In this document: one piece after another, positions 1 through 6,440 of the stretch
Layout: each line of letters begins with the position of its first letter
Position numbering within the stretch: position 1 is the stretch's first letter
Origin: Megasphaera sp. UBA5897
GTDB taxonomy: Bacteria > Bacillota > Negativicutes > Veillonellales > Megasphaeraceae
Direction: 5' to 3'
Assembly (NCBI GenBank): GCA_002431345.1
Contig: DJEN01000062.1
Span: 261 to 9,473, forward strand
Length of the DNA stretch: 9,213 nt
Translations under genes and position numbers: made by a program
Notes under the pieces: model-generated
What the model was told of the DNA's origin: nothing
The model's database searches: none
Seen by the model: the letters and a program-made list of their open reading frames with translations, nothing else

Positions 1-216
1 GAAAGGAGTATAGATATGTCTCTCTGTTATTTTATCAAAAAAAACTTTAATTGTGAAGAGGGTTCTGTCATTGCCACAGCCACAAACTTCATATCAAAGA
101 CTATCGAAATCAAAAAATTCTGTTAGCGCATTGGGATTTCTCGCCAATCTTTGCACTGGTTCACAAACGGAGATGTGTCTGTACCTCCTGTCATAAGACT
201 TTTTATGATTCAATTC
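1..216 (-). pseudogene. Possible degraded gene fragment, cut by window start
   Basis: One minus-strand frame is open from 216 to 97 (40 codons, including RLARNPNALTEFFDFDSL), hits TGA at 94-96, then stays open to position 1 (31 codons, starting YEVCGCGNDRTLF). Both parts read like ordinary protein and lie in the same frame, suggesting a gene inactivated by a nonsense change. The upstream part has no ATG start. TGA is a normal stop in this genome, since zorB and zorC end with it, so recoding is unlikely. I do not recognise the family. Other frames here are equally short, so this is weak. Nothing else gene-like is supported in 1-332. Confidence 0.2.
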
Positions 217-227
217 TCAGCATTGAC

Positions 228-241
228 CGGTACCAGTACCG
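228..241. repeat. Short palindrome CGGTAC-CA-GTACCG
   Basis: A 6-bp inverted repeat with a 2-bp centre, or in RNA a 5-bp stem with a CCAG loop. It lies downstream of the possible promoter at 298-325. No T-run follows on the minus strand. It could be a protein site, a leader hairpin or chance. Confidence 0.3.
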
Positions 242-297
242 TTTGTCCATCAGTAGTAGATGATTTGATAAGCACCTTAACATTTGACAGAGAGCCT

Positions 298-325
298 ATC
301 TTATATATTATCTTCATTTTGTCAA
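298..325 (-). promoter_or_regulatory. Possible minus-strand promoter after the zor operon
   Basis: On the minus strand there is a perfect -35 TTGACA (320-325), a 16-bp spacer and a -10 TAAGAT (298-303, four of six matches). It starts 7 bp past the stop of the fifth gene and would transcribe toward position 1. TTTGACA is repeated in inverted form at 283-289 against 320-326, bracketing the promoter as an operator might. I find no intrinsic terminator between the operon and this site. Confidence 0.35.
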
Positions 326-332
326 AAATAAC

Positions 333-1016
333 TTACTTAACAGCTAGCACTATTATGATAAGAAAAAAAAGCATAGTTAAACATATTCCTATTTTATTTT
401 GAATTTCATCCTCTTTATTATTTCTCGTGTTTAATGTTGTATCTTCATTATATGCTTCTTCATTGAGTTGTTTCCGTGACCCCTGCCATTGTTTCTGCAA
501 TGCGTTTATCTGCTGTTCTTTATCAGCTAATATCTTCTCTATCGCTTGTAATTTTTGTTGTAATATCTCTATCCGTACTTCTTTATCATTCAATTTATTT
601 TTTTCATTTTGTAATGCTTTTCGCAATGCCATAATTTCTTTTTCACTGTTATGGTAAATGGTTTCAGCTGCTTCTCTTTGCCGTTTTTCTGTTGCCACTG
701 CCAGGGTAAGTTGTTGTATCTTTTTTTGCTGATTTTGTTTTAATGATGTGGATCCCTTAGACGGCACTCGCTGCTTTTTTTCACGCTCTGCTATATGGGT
801 TGGTGATACATCCGTTTCTTCTGACATCTTTTTCATTTTTCTCCATTCTTTGCAGGCAAATTTACAAATCATAGGATACCTATCTGAATTTCTGTTGCCA
901 CACACACTATCCGCACTCCAATAGTATGGACATTCTATTGGGGTTTTACTATTATCATAGATTTTTTCTATATGCATCCCGCCACCATGTCTGCCTCTCG
1001 GATTGTATCTATCCAT
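333..1016 (-). CDS. Unrecognised coiled-coil, tail-anchored membrane protein, fifth gene of the zor operon
   Basis: I do not recognise this 227-residue protein. A basic N-terminus (1-14) leads to a cysteine cluster, Cys29, Cys39, Cys51 and Cys55 (spacing C-x9-C-x11-C-x3-C, with CPYYW and CKFACKEW), that could bind a metal. Residues about 75-185 are charged, Gln/Lys/Glu-rich and heptad-like, hence a long coiled coil. An acidic linker follows, then a single hydrophobic helix at 209-226 (IGICLTMLFFLIIIVLAV) with one Lys at the end. With no signal peptide this looks tail-anchored: N-terminus in the cytoplasm, anchor in the inner membrane. AAAGGAG (1029-1035) precedes the ATG by 12 bases, a little far, but no better in-frame start exists. 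It begins 32 bp after zorD without an evident promoter or terminator between them, so co-transcription is likely. The layout could let it reach the ZorA tail or hold ZorC or ZorD at the membrane; that is speculation. Confidence 0.8.
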   Translation of the reverse strand: MDRYNPRGRHGGGMHIEKIYDNSKTPIECPYYWSADSVCGNRNSDRYPMICKFACKEWRKMKKMSEETDVSPTHIAEREKKQRVPSKGSTSLKQNQQKKIQQLTLAVATEKRQREAAETIYHNSEKEIMALRKALQNEKNKLNDKEVRIEILQQKLQAIEKILADKEQQINALQKQWQGSRKQLNEEAYNEDTTLNTRNNKEDEIQNKIGICLTMLFFLIIIVLAVK

Positions 1017-1048
1017 ACAACAACTTCTCTCCTTTCATTATAATATGC

Positions 1049-4000
1049 TTATACGCAATACATCTGTTTAATTAATGGATACCGCTGCATTAGATCTTCC
1101 AGCTGCTTTTTGCCAATCAGTTTGACACCACTTATTTTGGCACGAAATCTTGTTGGGGCCGTAAAATCATTGGCATTAGTAATCACTACCCCTTTAAAAT
1201 GTTTACAAGGATATAACCCTTCATAGAATTTTACGGCACTTGCTACTGCTTCCAAACCTCTAGCTCCCATATTCTTATCAGATGCTGTTTGTTTACATTG
1301 TATCAATAAATTTTCTTCTTTCTGCTTTGCCCAAACAATGACATCTACACCATTATCATGAGAATCTTTCGTTTTTTCTGCTGTATAGTCCGGCATCTGA
1401 TTATATAAATCACAAATGATTTTTTCAAAAACAACACCTTCAATATCTTGCATATCTTCTATTGACCAATATGTTTCAGATTCTTCTTTTTCTTCATTAT
1501 CTTCCACCGTGTTTTGCATAATATCATTAAACATATGCATGCCATCCTGTTCCGAATCTCCTGTCGGATACAATACACTGTCGCTTAATTTTCTTTTATA
1601 CGTTAGCAATTGATCTAATTTTTCATCAAAAGATGCTTCTTTCGGATACACTGCATCATAGGCAATAGGTAAGTATACATTGACATCCTTGGTCTGACCA
1701 ATTCGATATACTCTATCTGTCGCCTGATCTTCTTTTGCCGGATTCCAACAACGGCTCAAATGAATGACATTATTAGCTGATGTAATTGTAAATCCCACAC
1801 CACCAGCTTCTGCCGATAAAATTAATATATTAAATCCTTCTGACTGGTTAAATTGGGCAACAATATCCTGTCGTCGTTCACTCAATAATTCTCCATTAAT
1901 CGGTGGCAAAACCTGCTTACAATATTCTTTTTTTATCAACAAATATCGTAACAACTGCTGCATTTTCCGGCTCGTAACAAAAATAAGCACTTTTTCCTGC
2001 CGACTTTGAATCTCTTTCAAAATAGTAAAGGTTACCTGCAGTCGCGCAGAGGATTGAATGACTGCATCTGCATCCATACTATACAAGGCTGCCCTATTAT
2101 ATGTGCTTAAATCCGGACACAGCGAAATATCACGCAGCATGCCGATCGTTTTCAATATTGCATTCTTACTTACCTCTTTTTGCTGTCTTGCCTCATGAAT
2201 CACGGTTTCATAGGCGTTCCGTTGTATATCCGGCATAGGCTGTTCCAACGGAATAATTCGTTTTTGCGGCAGTCCTTCCAAATAATCCTTTTTTAATCGT
2301 CGTAAAAAAACAGGCTGTAATTGTTCCTGCAATTGTTTTCCTAATTCTTCAAGAGCGGCCGCATCTTGTTTGATCTGTTTTAGTTTATTGGGATATTGTT
2401 CATTAAAAAATTTTAGTTCTCCTAATTTGCCAGGCACAGCAAAATCCATAATACTCCACAAATCAATCCATGAATTTTCTACAGGCGTACCGGTTACGGC
2501 AATACCAAAATCGTATTTCATCGCTTTGACAGCATTTGTAACTGCAATACCCGGATTTTTAATTTTTTGTGCTTCATCTAATATCATGACAGACCATTGA
2601 ATTTCTCCCCATGATACATGTCGTTTGCGTAATGTTTCGTAGGTCGTAAGCACAATTTGATTCTTATACTGTTGTGTCAATGATTTATTGGCTGCATCTG
2701 CCTTCATGCGAGCTTTTGTCAAACTTTTCTCATTTTTTCCATAGAGAGCCAAGATATTTGTAAATACATCGGGTTGTATAAATTTTGCATATTCTTCCTG
2801 CCAGTTTTTCAATAATGACACAGGCGCTACAATTAAAACAGGTGGCATATCTTCTTTATAGCACTGTTTTAAAGCTGCAATAAATGCAAAAGTCTGCATT
2901 GTTTTCCCTAGTCCCATATCATCAGCCAATAATACGCCTTTCCATCCATCACTCCATTGCGTCTTGAGCCATTTTATTCCTTCCTTTTGGTGAGGATATA
3001 ATTGTATTTCTTTTTTTAGTCCTAGTTTCTCTTTTGCCAACAAATTCCTGTCTACTTTACGCTTGCGCATATCTGCTGTATAGCTTAAATCATCAATATT
3101 ATCTTTGATTAGCAGCGATACTTCTTTTTTAGATTCTTTTTCATCCTTCTTTCCGTTTTCTTCTAATTTATAGGCTGTTTTTTCTATATCTATCAGCAGT
3201 TCTGGCGTAATGGGATAGACCTTACCTTGCAAAGCAATTGTATTTTGATTTCTTTCTTGGGCAATGCAAATCTTTTGCTGTACTTCTTTTAAGTTATCCG
3301 GCGTAATAATTAATGTATCTGTTTCTGTATCTGCATAGGCAGCGGTTCCTTCTTCCGGAAGCCAAGAAGCATCTATCAGTTTAAGATAAGGAATCGTCTT
3401 ACGAATAAATTCTCCTACTCCTATTACCCGGTCAGAATACATCGAATCATCCACTTCAAATACAGGGGCATCAAACACTTCCTGCGGAGCTGCTGCTATT
3501 TGCTTGATTGTTTTTTCATCTACATTACCATATTTCTTAATTTCGTCTAATCCTTCACGTACCTCTTGCTTCATGACATATTTTTTTCTATTTCCCTGTA
3601 TGTCTACAGAAGAATAAATGGTATTTACTTTTTTGGTCCTATTTACTTGGCTATATAGTTTGTCTTCTGTAATTGGATACAGTATATCATCTTTTTCTTC
3701 TAAAAAAATAGGAACGATAGAATATACATTATCCGCTTTCTTCTGTATCTGAATGCTCAATTTATCCGGTACTACTACTTGCAGCGATGTTAGATAGGAA
3801 TCCATTTGCATATTTACTTTTTCTGCACATTTCTTTATCTCTGCAAACTGTTCATAATTAAATTGAGACAATTCTGATCGTGTCAGATGTTGAATCTGTT
3901 CATTACACTTTTCTGTCAACCGTATAATTTTGTATTGTATTTCATTAAATATGAATTCACTGTCGTCTGCAAAGTGAATGTAAGAACCAATTCTTTTATA

Positions 4001-4321
4001 CTCAGCCTGCAGCACATCCTTATCTGTCTTCCATTCTATTTGATAGCGAAAATTATTATGTCCCATGTCACCGTTGCTTTTTAAATACATTGCATAGGGA
4101 AATAATGGCGGCAGCTGCAGAATTTCACGTTGTTCATTGGTCAATTTGACAGCCTGAGCATGGGTAATGCCGTAGCCATTGCCCCATACATCGGCTGCAT
4201 CATCCATATATAAATTTTCCAATACATCACTCATACAGTGCCATTGACTATCAGCTATATCTTCTTCAGGCGGCGCAAAAAAATAGCCCAGCGCCGTTAC
4301 TTGCCACGGTGTATCATTCAT
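1049..4321 (-). CDS. zorD: ZorD: SNF2-family helicase fused to Mrr-type nuclease
   Basis: This 1090-residue cytoplasmic protein is the DNA-degrading effector of type I Zorya. Residues 1-430 form an N-terminal region I cannot assign. The SNF2 motor (about 437-910) has every core motif: DMGLGKT (Walker A, Lys473), LDEAQK (Walker B, 581-586), TGTPVEN (610-616), VLIF (778-781), AGGVGFT (839-845) and QATDRVYRIGQ (866-876). An acidic linker (about 920-950) joins it to a restriction-endonuclease fold (about 955-1085). There GVD (Asp993) and IQCK (Gln1008, Lys1010) form the Mrr-type PD-(D/E)xK site, with Glu966 in the preceding helix. All catalytic residues are present, so both activities should be intact. 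AAAGGA (4332-4337) precedes the ATG by 10 bases, and the gap from zorC is 19 bp. A general chromatin-type RapA helicase is excluded by the nuclease fusion and by gene order. Length matches the known ZorD, about 1080 residues from memory. Confidence 0.93.
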   Translation of the reverse strand: MNDTPWQVTALGYFFAPPEEDIADSQWHCMSDVLENLYMDDAADVWGNGYGITHAQAVKLTNEQREILQLPPLFPYAMYLKSNGDMGHNNFRYQIEWKTDKDVLQAEYKRIGSYIHFADDSEFIFNEIQYKIIRLTEKCNEQIQHLTRSELSQFNYEQFAEIKKCAEKVNMQMDSYLTSLQVVVPDKLSIQIQKKADNVYSIVPIFLEEKDDILYPITEDKLYSQVNRTKKVNTIYSSVDIQGNRKKYVMKQEVREGLDEIKKYGNVDEKTIKQIAAAPQEVFDAPVFEVDDSMYSDRVIGVGEFIRKTIPYLKLIDASWLPEEGTAAYADTETDTLIITPDNLKEVQQKICIAQERNQNTIALQGKVYPITPELLIDIEKTAYKLEENGKKDEKESKKEVSLLIKDNIDDLSYTADMRKRKVDRNLLAKEKLGLKKEIQLYPHQKEGIKWLKTQWSDGWKGVLLADDMGLGKTMQTFAFIAALKQCYKEDMPPVLIVAPVSLLKNWQEEYAKFIQPDVFTNILALYGKNEKSLTKARMKADAANKSLTQQYKNQIVLTTYETLRKRHVSWGEIQWSVMILDEAQKIKNPGIAVTNAVKAMKYDFGIAVTGTPVENSWIDLWSIMDFAVPGKLGELKFFNEQYPNKLKQIKQDAAALEELGKQLQEQLQPVFLRRLKKDYLEGLPQKRIIPLEQPMPDIQRNAYETVIHEARQQKEVSKNAILKTIGMLRDISLCPDLSTYNRAALYSMDADAVIQSSARLQVTFTILKEIQSRQEKVLIFVTSRKMQQLLRYLLIKKEYCKQVLPPINGELLSERRQDIVAQFNQSEGFNILILSAEAGGVGFTITSANNVIHLSRCWNPAKEDQATDRVYRIGQTKDVNVYLPIAYDAVYPKEASFDEKLDQLLTYKRKLSDSVLYPTGDSEQDGMHMFNDIMQNTVEDNEEKEESETYWSIEDMQDIEGVVFEKIICDLYNQMPDYTAEKTKDSHDNGVDVIVWAKQKEENLLIQCKQTASDKNMGARGLEAVASAVKFYEGLYPCKHFKGVVITNANDFTAPTRFRAKISGVKLIGKKQLEDLMQRYPLIKQMYCV

Positions 4322-4340
4322 CTATAATTCATCCTTTTCA

Positions 4341-5726
4341 TCAAATACTGCAATAATTTCGCAGCCAATTTTTCATTCGCCATTTCCATTTTGCGTACGG
4401 ATCATGTGTAAGCCCATCATACTGGGTTTCAATCGTTTCACATCCACCATGTCCAGTAATATCACCGTATTCTATCGTTTTTCTCGTATGAAAATCACTC
4501 CGCTTTATAGGACTGTTTTCCTCTTTCCAAACCCTTATTTTTGTATTATGGCTTCCTTCACAACAGATATACTTGCCGATAGCAAATACAAATAAACTTT
4601 TATTCGCTTGGCCACTTCCTTTTAATGTGCCATACATGAGATGATCTAGTTTTTCATCTACATTTTCTCGTTTCAAGGCTCTTGCTTTCCAAACTGAATC
4701 CGGTCCTAAGATAGGCCATGTATCGTCCATATATTTTACATAGTCACTCCAGAAATCTTTTCTGGGTTCCCACATAGACCTGTCTGCCGTCGCATCAAAA
4801 ATAGAAAAAAATAGTTCAAAATCTACACGACATAACCATTTTTTATAAATAGCAAGAGCTCGGCTGTCTACCTGCAGCCATTTACTGCTGTTTGCCCGCG
4901 GATCTCCCAATTCTCGCTGTAAAATTTGTATCAATTGTTCTTGCTGCTGTCCATTTCTGCTTTTATCTACAGCAAAAATAAGCGAAGATGCTACATAACG
5001 TATTAATATTTTATATAGCGGTATTATTTTACCTTGCTGACACAACACAGCGGTTTGTATCTCCCGCAGCCGTTCTAATTTATCAGCTGCAGGTACAGCT
5101 GGAGACGCAAACAACTCTTGAATTGCATTCTTTACATACTTGCTTTGCCATAACGGCACGGGGAATATAATTTGTCTTAAATAAGCTTGAATTCCTTTCT
5201 GTAAATATTCTGCCAATACGTGTATACCATTTTCATCCAACAAAAACGATGCTTTTTGTAAACTAGGAAAACAAGTTATTAGATTAGGATATTCCTGCAG
5301 ACAGTAACATATCCGTGCCCTTAATAACGTCATTAAATTGTTCTTTTCTTGATAATTTCTAAAATACATGAACAAGGCAGTCCTACAAGAAGAACGCTTC
5401 TTCCAATCAATTTGATCCAGTACCCAAACCGGCATGCCTTCTATTTCTGCAGCATACATATAAACAGCCAGCAGCATTTTACGTTCTTTCCTAGTAAATT
5501 CATCATTACGCTGACCAACAAATTTTTCTTTCGCTTTCTGAAACACTTTTCCTACATCGAAAGGATTCACAGGCTTTATATCTGTATTTGATATTTTTTC
5601 CAACAATTTTTTCTGCAGTGCCTCAATTTTTTTCGGCTGAATCGGTATATAGCCTCGCTTGTTAGCCAGTGCTATCTCCATATTTGCAGCTTGTAGTTTT
5701 TGTATGTATTTTTCTAACGAAATCAT
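4341..5726 (-). CDS. zorC: ZorC: EH-signature domain protein of type I Zorya
   Basis: This 461-residue soluble protein has no membrane segment. Its position between zorB and the SNF2 helicase gene, together with its C-terminal pattern, identifies it as ZorC. The N-terminal 280 residues are largely helical with no motif I know. From about 283 the EH-signature region follows: WLQVDSRALAIYKKWL (283-298), MWEPRKDFWSDYV (318-330), a buried strand SLFVFAIGKYICCEGSHN (377-394) and LTHDPYAKWKWRMKNWL (439-455). Glu390 and His441 are my candidates for the conserved Glu and His that name the domain (PF15611). Published work on an E. coli system shows ZorC binds DNA and acts with ZorD after the ZorAB motor is triggered; its catalytic role, if any, is not clear. 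From memory the E. coli protein is about 100 residues longer. The start is supported by AAGGTG overlapping the zorB stop, and zorD begins 19 bp on. Confidence 0.85.
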   Translation of the reverse strand: MISLEKYIQKLQAANMEIALANKRGYIPIQPKKIEALQKKLLEKISNTDIKPVNPFDVGKVFQKAKEKFVGQRNDEFTRKERKMLLAVYMYAAEIEGMPVWVLDQIDWKKRSSCRTALFMYFRNYQEKNNLMTLLRARICYCLQEYPNLITCFPSLQKASFLLDENGIHVLAEYLQKGIQAYLRQIIFPVPLWQSKYVKNAIQELFASPAVPAADKLERLREIQTAVLCQQGKIIPLYKILIRYVASSLIFAVDKSRNGQQQEQLIQILQRELGDPRANSSKWLQVDSRALAIYKKWLCRVDFELFFSIFDATADRSMWEPRKDFWSDYVKYMDDTWPILGPDSVWKARALKRENVDEKLDHLMYGTLKGSGQANKSLFVFAIGKYICCEGSHNTKIRVWKEENSPIKRSDFHTRKTIEYGDITGHGGCETIETQYDGLTHDPYAKWKWRMKNWLRNYCSI

Positions 5727-5733
5727 ATTCCGT

Positions 5734-5739
5734 CACCTT
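5734..5739 (-). promoter_or_regulatory. zorC ribosome binding site adjoining the zorB stop
   Basis: AAGGTG seven bases before the zorC ATG; its first base is the last base of the zorB TGA (5739-5741). This arrangement favours translational coupling from zorB to zorC and supports the chosen zorC start. Confidence 0.55.
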
Positions 5740-6428
5740 CACTCTTTTCCCGGCATGGCAGGGGGCATCATCGTCACCCGGATATCAATACGCCGATTGG
5801 CTGCTCGCCCTTCTTCTGAATATTCATCATAGGGATCGTCTGTAATTGGACGCGTTTCGGCATATCCAGAACAAGAAAAAACAGGCTGCCCATTGGCATT
5901 GGCTATCGCATTTAAAGCCTCCTGATCTGTTCTCATAAGGTTCCACGTATTAATAGCCCGCTGCGTAGAAAGTTCCCAGTTGGAATGAAATTCCGGCGTT
6001 TCAATGGGTACATTATCTGTGTGCCCTTCAATAAATACCGTTTCTACGGCATTAGCATATTTTTCTTCTGTCAGCGTTTCATATAAAACTTGGCTCAAGC
6101 TGCTCACGGCATAGTATCCTTCTGGCTTGATGACAGCTTCTCCCTGTGCAAATAACACGCTTTCAGGAATACGCAGTACGCCTTGTTTTTTATCAATCGT
6201 CACTTTTACGCCTCGATTCGCCATATCCTGCTGCATATCTTCCAATAATTCATTGCGTTTTTCTGTATTGCCTGTATATTGATTCGTCACTTCGCCTAAA
6301 TTGAGCATAAAATAAGACAATGCCAAAATAAAGATAGCCAATAAACCTGCCATCAAGTCACTGATTGACAGCGTAAAGGCATCGCCATCTGCCTCTTCCG
6401 TCTCTCTTTGCAATCGTATTTTTCGCAT
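5739..6428 (-). CDS. zorB: ZorB: MotB-like stator with OmpA peptidoglycan-binding domain
   Basis: This 229-residue partner of ZorA has a short cytoplasmic N-terminus (1-20), a single membrane helix (about 25-44) and a periplasmic OmpA/MotB domain (about 85-218). Asp24 in SISDLMAGLLAIF sits at the membrane entry like the ion-binding Asp of MotB (Asp32 in E. coli MotB), so ion-driven activity is likely kept. The OmpA fold shows EGHTDNVP (134-141), WELSTQRA (151-158) and EGRAANRRIDI (206-216). These hold the Asp and Arg that normally grip diaminopimelate or another stem-peptide group of peptidoglycan. In the family model ZorB dimerises in a ZorA pentamer and anchors the complex to the wall, sensing envelope disturbance during phage entry. 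The ATG follows an AGGGG site, 10 bp after zorA, and the gene lies 12 bp before zorC. Length is usual for the family. Confidence 0.93.
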   Translation of the reverse strand: MRKIRLQRETEEADGDAFTLSISDLMAGLLAIFILALSYFMLNLGEVTNQYTGNTEKRNELLEDMQQDMANRGVKVTIDKKQGVLRIPESVLFAQGEAVIKPEGYYAVSSLSQVLYETLTEEKYANAVETVFIEGHTDNVPIETPEFHSNWELSTQRAINTWNLMRTDQEALNAIANANGQPVFSCSGYAETRPITDDPYDEYSEEGRAANRRIDIRVTMMPPAMPGKE

Positions 6429-6435
6429 ATATTAA

Positions 6436-6440
6436 CCCCT
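6436..6440 (-). promoter_or_regulatory. zorB ribosome binding site overlapping the zorA stop
   Basis: AGGGG seven bases before the zorB ATG, sharing bases with the zorA TAG (6439-6441). It is weaker than the AAGGAG of zorA. Translation of zorB probably depends on ribosomes finishing zorA, which would hold the ratio of the two motor subunits. Confidence 0.55.

Noticed and set aside
94..96. TGA between two in-frame halves as a recoded or selenocysteine codon
   Set aside because: zorB and zorC both end at TGA, so it is a stop in this genome, and no selenocysteine-type hairpin was evident downstream.
16..126. Plus-strand 36-codon frame with a good AAGGAG site seven bases before its ATG
   Set aside because: No recognisable product, no promoter visible at the window edge, and the minus-strand reading of the same DNA looks more protein-like. 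It could be real, but nothing beyond the ribosome site supports it.
210..317. Minus-strand 35-codon frame starting at 317 under the possible promoter
   Set aside because: Its ATG lies upstream of the predicted transcription start, no Shine-Dalgarno sequence precedes it, and it resembles nothing I know.
1037..1042. TATAAT in the gap before the fifth gene as an internal promoter
   Set aside because: No -35-like sequence at 16-18 bp, no extended -10, and the start site would fall inside the ribosome binding site.
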